NCBI GenBank assembly: GCA_003332265.1
Contig: QPGA01000028.1
Span: 4,109-44,273 of the forward strand
Length of the DNA stretch: 40,165 bases
Reading direction: 5' to 3'
From: Candidatus Accumulibacter meliphilus
GTDB taxonomy: Bacteria > Pseudomonadota > Gammaproteobacteria > Burkholderiales > Rhodocyclaceae
Shown: positions 1 through 9,612 of the stretch, piece after piece
Layout: each line of letters opens with the position of its first letter
Numbering within the stretch: the stretch's first letter is position 1
The notes under the pieces: generated by a model
Told to the model about the DNA's origin: nothing
Database searches by the model: none
Seen by the model: the letters and a program-made list of their open reading frames with translations, nothing else
Translations under genes and position numbers: made by a program

Positions 1-2349
1 CTCGCCGCGACGCGCAACATCATCGGCTCGACGCGGCTCGACACGGCTAGCAGACCTTTCCAGGCCGGGCGCTTGCGGTGGCCGTGACGCTTGCACTTGC
101 GGTTGCACTTGCACTCGCGGTTGCACTTGCACTTGCACTTGCGGTTGCGGTTGCGGTTGCGGTTGCGGTTGCACTCGCGCTTGCACTGGAGCCTGCGCTG
201 GTGCCGACCGTGGCGCTTGCGCCGGGGCAGGTGCGGCTACAGTGGGCCGCTCGGGAAATCTCGGAAGCGTCGGCGATAGCGGTGGCGCCGCTACAGGCGG
301 AGCGGGAGGCTTGGCCTGTTCTTCAGGTCTTCCCGAAGCGGCACCGCTTACCGAGCGCTCTACAGCCGTGACCGGTCGCTCCGCGCTCTGCGGTCGGCGA
401 CCAGCAGTTGCCGCTGGCAAGCGATCAGGGCGTTCCGCTGGAGCAGCTGTGCTCGCCGCGCCCTGAGATGAGGGCGGCATCGACACGGCTGGTGGCGCCA
501 GCGGTACTGCCGGTGACCCGCGATCGATTGGCGAGGCTACGCCAGGCAATGGGCTCAGCCGCGGCGGCTCGCCACGCCCAGCCAAAGGCTCACTGAGCGG
601 AACGCGACCAGATTCCCGCTCAGGCCGCGCCCGCTCCGACGCCTGCCCTGCATCGGGCCGCTGCCCGGCAGCAGGCAGTGACGAAAGCGATCCGGCCGCC
701 GGCAGCGCTCCCAGCTGCCGTGGTGGAGCGGCTGCAGGCGCGGCTGCGGCTGCAGGCGCGGCTGCGGCTGTGGCTGCAGGTGCTATTGCGGGCGCGGCAG
801 CCGTTGCTGGCGCGGACGGCCGCTGACCGATCGCCACGTCGTTCGGCCTGGCCGCCGGACGCTGCTGTGGCTGTGGCTGTGGCTGTGGCTGTGGCTGTGG
901 CTGTGCCTGTCTGGGAAGGCCGCCCGTTGACGGCTCCCTCCTTTCCGCAACCGGCCCGCGCTCACGGCCATCCTGCGCCATCGGTCGACGCCCTTCGCCG
1001 CCGCGCCCGGCTTCTACCGGCGGTACGGCAACCGGCGCCTGCACCTGCACCGACCGAGCGCCAAGCAACTTGCCGTCGCGCGGCAGCATCGCGCCGCGAT
1101 CGATCGGCCGCTGCTGGGCGACGACATCGGCCGGCACCATGGTCACCGCGCGCGGCATTTGCCGATGCGCGTAGGGCATGCGCTCGACCGCCGCCTGCGG
1201 ATTGTTGGTGATCGTCGTGATGTTGTTGATCTGGGTGACATGGGTGACGTTGACCGCACGGACATGTTTTGCGCTGGACCGGTAGGGCGGCACATAGACT
1301 TCGCGTGGCGCGAGGGGAAACCAACCGACTGCGGGGCGCGCGCCGACCTGTACCGAGACACTGGCGCCCGGCGAGCCGACCCAGGCGACCAGCGCCGGTG
1401 CGTACACCGGTCGCGCCACACGCTTGCCGGGCACCCACCCCCAGGCCCCTCTGTGGATCACCCAGCGGCCGTAGTGGAAGGGCGCAAAGCCCCAGGGCTC
1501 GTCGCCGACCCAGGTCCAGCCCCAGGGGGCGACCCACATCCAGCGACCGTGCCGATAAGGCGCCCAATCGGCAGCAACCGCTTGCGGGAACCAGACCGCA
1601 CCGTACTCCGGGCTGTCGTACCAGCGCCCGTGTGCGTCAAGGTCGGCTGCGCCGGTCATTTCAGGAGACACGTAGCGACCGTACGCGGCACTGGCAGGCC
1701 CCTGCTCTCGCCCGGCACTCCACAGGACAAACGCGTCCTCCACGGGCGCTGACACCTGGTAGCGGATCCCGCCATCGTCCCAGAGTTGCGCACGCTGGCC
1801 GGCGCGCAGATCGAGCGCGCCGTCGCTGGCTGCGAAGCGCAGGCTGCCGTCATGAACCGTGGCCACGGTGGCGGCAGGCTCGGTATCGAAACGGTAGCTG
1901 CCCGCCTCGGGAAAGCTGAAGCTGCCATCGCGACTGCTGAGCTCGAATTCGGCGGCCGCTTCCGGTGAGCGGAGGCGAATGATCACGCTACCTGCAAGCA
2001 AGCGCAGGCGAACGCGCTGATCATCGACCGTGACAAACTCCAGGATGCTGCTCGAATCAAACTGCACCGAGGTCGACCCGAGCTGCACTTCGCTGCGTGC
2101 ACCAGCCGCGGTCGACAGGATATCGCCACTGGTAATCGGCCAGTTGAGCAGGGCATTGGTCGATTCGCCACTGTCCGCACGATGCAGGTGAACCGAGCCC
2201 GACAACCAGGCGATACGCCCGACGCGGCCTGTCGGGTCGGCCGCCGCCGGCGCCGCCAACAGCAGCGCGAAGAGCAGGAGAGGCAGGAGAAGCGCTCGGC
2301 GCAGGGCCGCAGATAGGCGGTGACACGACGGGGCAAGCGACAAGAACAT
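1..2349 (-). CDS. FecR-like / DUF6600-type secreted protein, 3' end outside window
   Basis: Open minus-strand frame of 783 codons, from ATG at 2349 to the window edge without a stop, so the C-terminus is missing. The N-terminus has a basic stretch, a Leu-rich hydrophobic core and an AAPAAAD-type cleavage site, so export is likely. Residues about 38-190 read like a FecR-type beta domain. About residues 235-310 carry repeated aromatic motifs (GRWMWVAPWGWTWVGDEPWG, then FHYGRWVIH and WGWVPG) typical of the family I recall as DUF6600. The remainder is low complexity: a PQ dipeptide run (about 846-905 in window coordinates), Ala/Pro-rich stretches (about 690-800) and VQ/PQ runs (about 85-185). The function is unknown; cell-envelope location is inferred. 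The repeat runs make length variation between strains likely. Confidence 0.8.
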   Translation of the reverse strand, partial: MFLSLAPSCHRLSAALRRALLLPLLLFALLLAAPAAADPTGRVGRIAWLSGSVHLHRADSGESTNALLNWPITSGDILSTAAGARSEVQLGSTSVQFDSSSILEFVTVDDQRVRLRLLAGSVIIRLRSPEAAAEFELSSRDGSFSFPEAGSYRFDTEPAATVATVHDGSLRFAASDGALDLRAGQRAQLWDDGGIRYQVSAPVEDAFVLWSAGREQGPASAAYGRYVSPEMTGAADLDAHGRWYDSPEYGAVWFPQAVAADWAPYRHGRWMWVAPWGWTWVGDEPWGFAPFHYGRWVIHRGAWGWVPGKRVARPVYAPALVAWVGSPGASVSVQVGARPAVGWFPLAPREVYVPPYRSSAKHVRAVNVTHVTQINNITTITNNPQAAVERMPYAHRQMPRAVTMVPADVVAQQRPIDRGAMLPRDGKLLGARSVQVQAPVAVPPVEAGRGGEGRRPMAQDGRERGPVAERREPSTGGLPRQAQPQPQPQPQPQPQQRPAARPNDVAIGQRPSAPATAAAPAIAPAATAAAAPAAAAAPAAAPPRQLGALPAAGSLSSLPAAGQRPDAGQASERARPERESGRVPLSEPLAGRGEPPRLSPLPGVASPIDRGSPAVPLAPPAVSMPPSSQGAASTAAPAERPDRLPAATAGRRPQSAERPVTAVERSVSGAASGRPEEQAKPPAPPVAAPPLSPTLPRFPERPTVAAPAPAQAPRSAPAQAPVQARVQPQPQPQPQPQVQVQVQPRVQVQPQVQASRPPQAPGLERSASRVEPRRADDVARRGE

Positions 2350-2784
2350 GGCTTCGGTCTCGAAAAGCGCTGCGTGGAGAACGGCGAATGGGCACGGATG
2401 GGAGCTTAACGCGCGAGCAGGTGCTTGGTTGGACACGTGGAACAGTTTGTTACACGATTCCTGGCGACTGCTTGCGTGGCGGCATTCTCGTCCACACGCG
2501 CGCCGACCGTTCTGCCGTCGCTTCGGCGTCGGCCGACTTGCCGTTGAGCGGCGTAGTTTCCACCGCGTCGCCGCGCGCACCTCAATGTGAAAGTCGCGCA
2601 AGCGACTCACCAACCTCCCTTCTCCCCTCGCGGGAGAAGGGTCGGGGAAGAGGGGGAGACGGTCATGACTTTCATGATCTGGGGTGTCTCGATTGTCATG
2701 ACCGTTACCGAGCCACGAGCGAGCGTTGCGCGCATCGCCACACGAATATAGACTAGGCGGATGTACAAACATGAGAGATCACCC
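2350..2784. other. Intergenic region between divergent genes, with REP-like hairpin
   Basis: I see no convincing gene here. It should hold the divergent promoters of the FecR/DUF6600-like gene and of vapBC. It contains the REP-like hairpin listed separately. Other short frames in it lack family resemblance. Confidence 0.5.
2617..2656. repeat. REP-like palindromic element, solo copy
   Basis: A perfect 10-base stem (CCCTTCTCCC pairing with GGGAGAAGGG, 5-base loop) at 2617-2641 is followed by a GGGG-rich tail. The same core, as CCCTCTCCC/GGGAGAGGG variants with GGGG(T)CGGGG tails, recurs in inverted pairs at 19731-19890 and 23098-23259. This is a dispersed extragenic palindrome family. Confidence 0.65.
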
Positions 2785-3027
2785 ATGACTACCTCAGCAA
2801 CCGCCAAGATCTTCAAGAATGGCAACTCCCAGGCCGTACGGCTTCCGAAGTCTTTCCAGTTCGATGTGGACGAGGTGGAGATCCTCCGCCGCGGCGACGA
2901 GGTCATCCTGCGCAAGCCACGTCAGAACCTGTCCGAGGCTTTCGATCTGCTGGCCACCATGCCGGACGACTTCTTCGCCGCAGGCCGCGACGACTCGCCG
3001 CCTCAGGATCGGGAGCCCCTGGCATGA
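2785..3027 (+). CDS. vapB: VapB-type antitoxin (AbrB/SpoVT fold)
   Basis: 80-residue protein. The N-terminal half (TAKIFKNGNSQAVRLPKSF) is the swapped-hairpin AbrB DNA-binding signature of VapB antitoxins, followed by an EVEILRRGDEVIL strand. The acidic C-terminal tail would wrap the toxin. An in-frame ATG at 2761 exists, but I prefer 2785 because the AbrB domain begins directly after it and a GAGAG-like ribosome site precedes it. The stop overlaps the start of the downstream PIN toxin in an ATGA, the usual coupling. Expected role: neutralise VapC and autorepress the operon. Confidence 0.9.
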   Translation: MTTSATAKIFKNGNSQAVRLPKSFQFDVDEVEILRRGDEVILRKPRQNLSEAFDLLATMPDDFFAAGRDDSPPQDREPLA

Positions 3028-3437
3028 CCACCCGTTATCTGCTCGATACGGACATCTGTATTTACACGGCTAAAGCTCGGCCGCCGGAAGTGGCCCAACG
3101 CTTGCGGAACTTGACACCCGGCTCGGTGGCCATGTCGGTCGTGACCTTGGGCGAGTTGGTGTTCGGGGCCGAGCGCAGTCAGGCACGTGCGCAGGCCATT
3201 GGGAATTTGGCGCGGCTGGTCGAGCTGATACCGGTCCTGGACCTGCCCGAATCGGCGGGCCGTCACTATGGACGCATACGTGCCGCCCTGACCGCGGCAG
3301 GGACGTCCCTCGGCAACAACGACCTGTGGATCGCCGCCCATGCAGCGGCCGACGCCCTGATCCTGGTCAGTAACAACAGTCGCGAGTTCGAGCACGTGCA
3401 GGGGCTTCAGGTCGAGAACTGGGTCCGTGAGCTGTGA
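3024..3437 (+). CDS. vapC: VapC-type PIN-domain toxin
   Basis: 137-residue PIN-domain protein, full length for the family. It shows the first acidic residue in LLDTD (Asp8), a second in TLGEL (Glu44), the conserved acidic/Asn cluster in GNNDLWIAAHA and the terminal VSNNSREF segment typical of VapC/FitB. Family knowledge: Mg-dependent RNase cutting tRNA or rRNA and inhibiting translation. It overlaps vapB by 4 bases. All visible PIN residues are intact, so the module looks active. It converges on recD with a 26-base gap. Confidence 0.92.
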   Translation: MTTRYLLDTDICIYTAKARPPEVAQRLRNLTPGSVAMSVVTLGELVFGAERSQARAQAIGNLARLVELIPVLDLPESAGRHYGRIRAALTAAGTSLGNNDLWIAAHAAADALILVSNNSREFEHVQGLQVENWVREL

Positions 3438-3463
3438 GCAGGAAACCGTGATCCGCCCCGATT

Positions 3464-5647
3464 TCAATCCCCGCTTTCACCATCCTCCGCCAACAAGCCG
3501 CTCGCACGCAGCACCTGCCTTTGCGCCGCTTCTTCCAGGAGCCTCACGGTTCCCGGCATGGCCACGGTCAGGAAAGCGCGGGCGCGGGTGATGCCGGTGT
3601 ACAGCAGCTCACGGGTCAGGATCGGACTCAGCGTTTCGGGCAGGAGCAGCGCGGCGTGGGTGAATTCCGAGCCCTGCGCCTTGTGAACGGTGAGCGCGTA
3701 CGCTGTTTCCACGGCCTGCAGTCGGCTCGGCAGGATCCATTTGATGCCCTGGCTGGCGTCGCCGGCAGGAAAGGCGACGCGCAGAATCCACTCATCATCG
3801 CTCGCGCCGGGCAGCGCCAGGGTGATGCCGATGTCGCCGTTCATCAGTCCCAGGCCGTAGTCGTTGTGCGTGATCAGCACCGGGCGACCAGGGTACCAGC
3901 CGTCGCTGGCCGGAATCAGACCGGCCTCGTGTAATACGCGCGCGATACGCTGGTTGAGCCCGGCGACGCCCCAGGGCCCGCGCCGCAGCGCGCACAGCAC
4001 CTGGAACTGGCCGTGTGCGCGCAACACTGCACGCGCCCAGTCGTCAAACGCTTCCTGGCTGGCAGCGGGCGCGGGCTGCTGCTCGCGCAGGGTTTCGAGG
4101 TAGTGGCGATAGCCATTGCGCTGCGGCGGCGAGGCCACGGCGGTTGGGTCGCGGTCGGCGTCGACGGTGTTTGCTGTTGCTGCCCTCGCCGGGCCGCCAT
4201 CGACGATCAAGGCGCTGAAGCCAGCCTCGTCGTCATCGTCGCGGCCGCCAAGCGGCAACAGGGCGAGATCGGCATGGGCCTGCTGCCAGAGCCGGCCGAC
4301 CCTGACGGTATCGCCGGCATTGACCGCCTCGGCCAGTTGCCCGATGCCGCTGCGCGCAGAAAAGCGGTGGCTGTGGCGCAGCATCACCACCGCCTGATCG
4401 AGGACACGGCCCGCAACATCAAGCAGCTCCGGCGCCACGCGCTCGCCGCTCGCCTGCTCCAGCCAGTCGCGGGTGGCCGGCGTGTAGTGGCCGTCGCGAG
4501 CACGCTGGCACAGCTCGCCGAGCACCGCCCCGGCCTCGACCGAGGCCAGTTGGTCCTTGTCGCCGAGCAGGATCAAGCGCGCCGAAGGCGGCAGGGCGGC
4601 GAGTACGGCGGCCATCATTTCCAGGTCGACCATCGACGCTTCGTCGATCACCAGCACGTCGAGCGCCAGCGGATTGCCGGCATGGTGGCGAAAGCGGCGG
4701 CTGTCGGGCCGGCTGCCGAGCAGGCGATGCAGGGTGCTCACGGTCACCGGGATTGCCGCGCGCACCGCTTCGCCGTGCGCCAGCGCGGCCAGCGGCAGGC
4801 GGGCAACGGCGTTGGCGATCGACTCGTTGAGGCGGGCCGCAGCCTTGCCGGTCGGCGCCGCCAGGCGGATGCGCAAGGGTCGCGGCGGCTGCTCGGGTGA
4901 TTGCGTGCCCGGTGCCGATTTCAGGGCCACCGCCTGCAGCAGCGCCAGCAAGCTGACCACGGTCGTCGTCTTTCCGGTACCCGGGCCACCGGTGATGATG
5001 CTGAAGCCACTGCGCGCAGCGAGCGCGCAGGCGATCTTCTGCCAGTCAGTGGCGTCAGCCGCAGCCGCAGCCGCAGTCACACCCACGCCCGCAGCCGGCG
5101 CAAAGAGCAGGTCGAGCGTCTGGCGCAGCGCGGCAATCGGCAGCGCTGCCTGCAAACTGCTCGACATTGCCGTGCGGCGCTCGAGCGCGCCGCGCACGTC
5201 CTGCTCGTACTGCCAGTAGCGGCGCAGGTAGAGGCGCCCGCCGACACGCAGCAGCGGCGTATTGCCGGCGCCCGCACCGACCAGCAGCGGCTGCGCAAGC
5301 GCTTGCTGCCACTGGCTGAGGCTCAAGCCGGCGAAGACTTCGGCGGGCAGCGGTGGCGGCTCGAGTGCCTCGACCGGGCTGCTTCCTGCACTGTCCCCTT
5401 CGGGTGGCAGCGACAAGGCGAAAGCCGGTGCTTGCAGCGTCGCTTCGAGATCGAGGCAGGCATGGCCACGCCCAAGCTGATGGCTGGCCAGGGCAGCGGC
5501 GAGGATCAGGAACGGCGGCGCGTCGGGCACTTCACGCCACAGGAAATCGGCAAAGGCGGTATCGAGCGGGCGCAGCCATTGCCGCGCTGCCCAGCTCGCC
5601 AACAGCGCCTGCATTGGCTCGCGGGCGTCGAAGCTGCGTGCATTCAT
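3464..5647 (-). CDS. recD: RecBCD exonuclease V, RecD helicase subunit
   Basis: 727-residue superfamily 1B, 5'-3' helicase; E. coli RecD is about 608. Walker A is GGPGTGKT at 220-227, Walker B is VLVIDEAS, and the late motif VHKAQGSEF is near the C-terminus, so the ATPase core looks intact. The extra length comes from Ala/Pro/Gly-rich linkers (about 85-100 and 185-200) and an acidic insert between motifs. Its ATG overlaps the recB stop by 4 bases, so it is the last gene of recC-recB-recD. Role: with RecB and RecC, processing of double-strand breaks and degradation of linear foreign DNA until Chi is met. Confidence 0.93.
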   Translation of the reverse strand: MNARSFDAREPMQALLASWAARQWLRPLDTAFADFLWREVPDAPPFLILAAALASHQLGRGHACLDLEATLQAPAFALSLPPEGDSAGSSPVEALEPPPLPAEVFAGLSLSQWQQALAQPLLVGAGAGNTPLLRVGGRLYLRRYWQYEQDVRGALERRTAMSSSLQAALPIAALRQTLDLLFAPAAGVGVTAAAAAADATDWQKIACALAARSGFSIITGGPGTGKTTTVVSLLALLQAVALKSAPGTQSPEQPPRPLRIRLAAPTGKAAARLNESIANAVARLPLAALAHGEAVRAAIPVTVSTLHRLLGSRPDSRRFRHHAGNPLALDVLVIDEASMVDLEMMAAVLAALPPSARLILLGDKDQLASVEAGAVLGELCQRARDGHYTPATRDWLEQASGERVAPELLDVAGRVLDQAVVMLRHSHRFSARSGIGQLAEAVNAGDTVRVGRLWQQAHADLALLPLGGRDDDDEAGFSALIVDGGPARAATANTVDADRDPTAVASPPQRNGYRHYLETLREQQPAPAASQEAFDDWARAVLRAHGQFQVLCALRRGPWGVAGLNQRIARVLHEAGLIPASDGWYPGRPVLITHNDYGLGLMNGDIGITLALPGASDDEWILRVAFPAGDASQGIKWILPSRLQAVETAYALTVHKAQGSEFTHAALLLPETLSPILTRELLYTGITRARAFLTVAMPGTVRLLEEAAQRQVLRASGLLAEDGESGD

Positions 5648-8600
5648 GGCCGCTCTCCGGCCATTCTTGTCCTGGCGCCTCGACGCGCAAACAAGGCATC
5701 GAGCGCTTCGATCAATGCCCGCGGCGGTCGCTCGACGTGCAAACCCTGACTGGGCGCGTACACCCCGCGCAGGAAAATGTAGACCGCCCCGCCGACGTGG
5801 CGGTCGTAGGCGTAATCGGGCAGGCGCGACTTGAGCAGGCGATGCAGGGCGAGCAGGTAGAGGACGTACTGCAACTCGTAGCGCGCGTGCAGAATCGCGG
5901 CGCGCATCGCCACCGGCGTGTAGGCGGCATCGTCGGGCCCCAGCCAGTTCGACTTGTAGTCGGCAACGTAATAGCGGCCCTGATGTTCGAAAACGAGATC
6001 CATGAAGCCCTTGAGCATGCCGTTCAACTGCGCCGGCAGCAATGCCGGGCGTGCCGCGCCAGCGAGCGTGTGCGCGCAGACCAGCGCGTCGATGCGGGTA
6101 GTGGGAACGCTGTGCACGGCCAGCCAGAACTCCATCTCGGCCATGGCCGCATTGAGTTCGGACAAACGGATCGAGGTTTCCGGCGTGCCAGGCATGGCGT
6201 TCAGCCGCAGCGGCGTGCTCAGGAAGTACTGTAACCAGGCCGTCAGCGGCTCGATCCAGTGCACCCAGCCGCGGGCCTGGCAGCGGCGCGCGATCATGTC
6301 GCGCTGCAGCGCCTGATCGCCGGCGCCCGTAGCGAAGCCCTGCCTGGCCACTGCTTCAAGCAGATCGTGCAGAAAAGTGCCCGCCTCGGCGCCGCGCGGG
6401 AAGCCGTGCAGCGAGCCGAGGCCGCTGGCGACGGCCAGCGCAGGAAGCGCTGTCCGGGCGCCAGACAGCGGCGACAGCCCGGATTCCGGCAGGCCAGCCT
6501 GCGTCGCCAAAGCCAGCAGAGGCAGCTGTGCCACCTGTGCCACCATGGCCTCCTGAAAAACCGCTTCGCTGGCTGTCTCGGCCGCGGGCGCGGCCGCGGC
6601 TGGCGCAGCGCCGCTCTCGCCCTCGGTTTTCAGCGCCGAATAACTGGCGATCCACCAGTGCTCACCCGCGACGCGCTGCGACTGTCTTGCCGCACCCACA
6701 AACGGGGTCACTCCGTTCAGCTCGAAGCGTTCATTGCCGGGCTCCGGCGCCGGTTCGACGAGGATATCCGGACAGCCATCGCCCCAGTCCTGCAGCGCCT
6801 GCGGCAAGGCGCTGGCGGCGATCGCCTGCCCGCCGCCGAGGAGATAGGCCAGGGCGCTGCGCTCCAGCTCCTTCAAAGGCGCGACCCCGACCCAGGTCGC
6901 GTAACGGGCGCGCGTCAGCGCGACATAGAGCTTGCGCAGATCTTCGCCAAGGCGCTCGCCGTCCGCGCGCTCGACGATGTCCGCATCAGCGGCCAGCGAG
7001 AGACGCAGGCAGCCGTCTTCGTCGTGCCATTTCAGCGGCAGATCGCCGCCTTTGGTGAGCCGATAGTTGCAGGCAAAGGGCAGGAAAACCAGTGGATACT
7101 CCAGTCCCTTGGACTTGTGCACAGTCACCACCTGCACCAGGTCGGCATCACTTTCCAGGCGCAGCTGCCGGGCATCGCCGCCAGCGCTCGCGGCGTCCTG
7201 CTGTTGCTCGGCCAGATAGCGGATCAGCGCGTGCTCGCCGTCGAGCAGCGTGCTCGCCTGTTGCAGCAATTCCGCGAGATGCAGCACATTGGTCAGGGTG
7301 CGCTCGCCGTTGTTGGCGTTGATGGCCTTATTGGCCTCGCTCGATCCTCGCGAGCCGTCATCGCTCGCCCTGCCCTGGCCAAGCAGCCGCGCCGGCAGAT
7401 GGAAATCGTTGAGCAGCCGGCGCAGCATCGGCAGCACGCCCTGGCGACGCCAGCAGTCGCGGTAGGCGCGAAACTGCAGGACACGCGCCTCCCAGGCGAG
7501 CTCGTCATGGTTCAGGCAATCGAGTTCCTGCCAGCTCAGGTCGAGCGTCGCCGTGGCCAGCGCGGCACGTAGCAGACGCACATCATCGGGCTCGGCGCAG
7601 GCGGCGAGCCAGTGCAGCAACTCGACCGCTTCGGCGCTCTCGAATACCGAATCCTTGTCCGACAGATAGACGCTGCGCACGCCACGCTGCGCCAGCGCGC
7701 CACGCATGGCATCGGCTTCGCTGCGGTTGTTGACCAACACCGCCATGTCCGCCGGGCGCAGCCATTTCGCTCCCAGTTCGCTGACAAAACCCGCCCGCCC
7801 GGCCTGGCCGAGATTGAGCAGGGTCACCATCTCGCTGGCGCAGGCGGCCGCCATTTGCTCGAGATAGTCGGTCTTGCTCAAGGGCTTGCCGTCCGCCTTC
7901 GCTGGCAAGCACCAGGCGATCAGCGCCGGCAGCGGCTGGCCGGCCAGCTGCCATTCATCCTGGCGGCCGTTGGCCTCGGCGGCGACGAAAGGCACCGGAT
8001 TGTCGTCGTCGCGGCGGAACAGGAAAGCCCCGCTTCCCGCCGCGCCTGCTTCAGCGACCGCAAAGCAGTGATTGGTCGCGGCAAGCAGGGGCCCGGTCGA
8101 GCGGAAGTTCTTCTGCAGCGTGTGCAGCCGGTCGGCACAGGCGCGTCGGGCGGCCAGATAGGTGTGGATGTCGGCACCGCGGAAGGCATAGATCGCCTGC
8201 TTGGGGTCGCCGATGAGGACCAGCACGGTGTCCGGAGCGTTCTGCGCGACGCGATAGACGGCGTCGAAAATACGGTACTGCACCGGGTCGGTGTCCTGGA
8301 ACTCGTCGATCAGCGCGGCCGGGAACTGGCGACGGATGATCTCCGCGAGGCGCGCCGCATTGGCACCGTGCAAAGCGGCGTCGAGGCGGGTCAGGAGGTC
8401 GTTGAAGCCCATCTGCGCGCGCCGCGCCTGCTCGACCGAAAAACGTTCGGCGACCCAACGCGCCGCATGGCAGAGTAGCTCTTCGCGCGCACTGGGGAGT
8501 GCCGAGAGCTCGGCAGCGAGCACCGCGATGGCCTCGAGAGCCGGGTGTTGCGGCGCTGCACCAGCCTTCCAGGCTTCGGCCATGCCAGCCGGAGTCAGGC

Positions 8601-9612
8601 GAGTCCAGCCGGTCTTCAGATCGGGCCATACCAGCGACGGCTCGTCGCGCCACTCGCCCAGCGTCTGCAGCCACGGCTTGTAGTAGCGCGCCTGCAGTTT
8701 GCGCCCATCCACATGCTTGCTGGCGACCCCCTTGTCGAGCAGCGTCTGCAACTCCTCCACCCATTGCCCCCAGGGCGCCTTGAGCTCGGCCAGGCGCTGC
8801 CGCTTCTCGCCGAGAGCCTTCTCGACTGTAGCGGCTGGCGGCAGCGGCGGTTCAGGGAGCAAGTCCGCGTACTCGACGAGGCCGTGCAGACTGGCCCGCA
8901 AAGCTTCCGGGCCAGACCACCATTGCCGCACTTCGGCAACCGCCTCGGCATCGAGCGCGACCATGAAGCTGCGCCAATAGTCGCGCACGACTTCGGCGAG
9001 CAGCTCGCGCTGGTCGGTCTCCAGGGTCTGGGTGAACAGGCTGTCGCTGTCGAAAGCGTGTTCGCGCAGCATGCGATTACACCAGCTGTGTATCGTCGAA
9101 ACCGCCGCTTCGTCCATCGCTTCGGCGGCCAGTTGCAATTTGCGGGCGCAGGCGGGCCATTGTTCCGGCGGGTATTCCGTGCGCAGCTCGTGCAACAGAT
9201 CCTGGCCCGCGGCCGGACTGCTGACGCTGCCCGGCTCGATACGAAAACAAGCGGCCGTTTCGGCCAGACGGTGGCGGATACGGTCGCGCAGCTCCTGCGT
9301 CGCCGCCTCGGTGAACGTGACGACGAGTATTTCGCCGGGCGTCAGCGCCCGTTCGAAGGCGTTCTCGCCGCCATGGCCCAACACCAGGCGAACATAGAGC
9401 GCGGCGATGGTGAAGGTCTTTCCGGTGCCGGCACTGGCCTCGATCAGGCGACTGCCGCGCAGCGGAAAACGCAGGGTGTCCAGTGCTGTGGCCGCGTTGG
9501 TGGTAGTGGTCTCGCCATTGCCGGCAGCGGTGGCGGTGGCGGTGGCGGTGGCGGTGGCGGTGGTAGTGGCGGTGGTAGTGGCGGCGGCGCCCGTACACGC
9601 GGTCTGACTCAT
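5644..9612 (-). CDS. recB: RecBCD exonuclease V, RecB helicase-nuclease subunit
   Basis: 1322-residue UvrD-type 3'-5' helicase with a C-terminal nuclease domain; E. coli RecB is about 1180. Walker A lies in EASAGTGKTFTIAAL (about 58-72), Walker B in LIDEFQDTDPVQYRIF, and motif V/VI in VVTVHKSKGLEYPLVFLP. The C-terminal nuclease has MDLVFE followed by VADYKSNWLG, the catalytic Asp/Lys set. Residues about 8-45 are an unusual run of alternating Thr/Ala, encoded by hexanucleotide repeats, inserted before the normal start of the family. The ATG at 9612 overlaps the recC stop by 4 bases. Function otherwise as expected for RecBCD. Confidence 0.95.
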   Translation of the reverse strand: MSQTACTGAAATTTATTTATATATATATAAGNGETTTTNAATALDTLRFPLRGSRLIEASAGTGKTFTIAALYVRLVLGHGGENAFERALTPGEILVVTFTEAATQELRDRIRHRLAETAACFRIEPGSVSSPAAGQDLLHELRTEYPPEQWPACARKLQLAAEAMDEAAVSTIHSWCNRMLREHAFDSDSLFTQTLETDQRELLAEVVRDYWRSFMVALDAEAVAEVRQWWSGPEALRASLHGLVEYADLLPEPPLPPAATVEKALGEKRQRLAELKAPWGQWVEELQTLLDKGVASKHVDGRKLQARYYKPWLQTLGEWRDEPSLVWPDLKTGWTRLTPAGMAEAWKAGAAPQHPALEAIAVLAAELSALPSAREELLCHAARWVAERFSVEQARRAQMGFNDLLTRLDAALHGANAARLAEIIRRQFPAALIDEFQDTDPVQYRIFDAVYRVAQNAPDTVLVLIGDPKQAIYAFRGADIHTYLAARRACADRLHTLQKNFRSTGPLLAATNHCFAVAEAGAAGSGAFLFRRDDDNPVPFVAAEANGRQDEWQLAGQPLPALIAWCLPAKADGKPLSKTDYLEQMAAACASEMVTLLNLGQAGRAGFVSELGAKWLRPADMAVLVNNRSEADAMRGALAQRGVRSVYLSDKDSVFESAEAVELLHWLAACAEPDDVRLLRAALATATLDLSWQELDCLNHDELAWEARVLQFRAYRDCWRRQGVLPMLRRLLNDFHLPARLLGQGRASDDGSRGSSEANKAINANNGERTLTNVLHLAELLQQASTLLDGEHALIRYLAEQQQDAASAGGDARQLRLESDADLVQVVTVHKSKGLEYPLVFLPFACNYRLTKGGDLPLKWHDEDGCLRLSLAADADIVERADGERLGEDLRKLYVALTRARYATWVGVAPLKELERSALAYLLGGGQAIAASALPQALQDWGDGCPDILVEPAPEPGNERFELNGVTPFVGAARQSQRVAGEHWWIASYSALKTEGESGAAPAAAAPAAETASEAVFQEAMVAQVAQLPLLALATQAGLPESGLSPLSGARTALPALAVASGLGSLHGFPRGAEAGTFLHDLLEAVARQGFATGAGDQALQRDMIARRCQARGWVHWIEPLTAWLQYFLSTPLRLNAMPGTPETSIRLSELNAAMAEMEFWLAVHSVPTTRIDALVCAHTLAGAARPALLPAQLNGMLKGFMDLVFEHQGRYYVADYKSNWLGPDDAAYTPVAMRAAILHARYELQYVLYLLALHRLLKSRLPDYAYDRHVGGAVYIFLRGVYAPSQGLHVERPPRALIEALDALFARRGARTRMAGERP
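9527..9592. repeat. Hexanucleotide repeat run in recB 5' end
   Basis: Near-perfect GGTGGC-type repeats on the plus strand (ACC GCC in recB sense), with a few GTA interruptions, encode the alternating Thr/Ala tract. The unit is a multiple of three, so slippage would lengthen or shorten the tract without breaking the frame. Confidence 0.8.

Noticed and set aside
66-187. Short regular repeats considered as a CRISPR array
   Set aside because: They are in-frame codon repeats of 6-12 bases inside a long coding frame with no spacers. I saw no CRISPR array anywhere in the window.
783-971. His/Ser repeat frame on the minus strand
   Set aside because: It is the alternative reading of the CAG-CCA repeats of the long FecR/DUF6600-like gene, which is open over the whole region.
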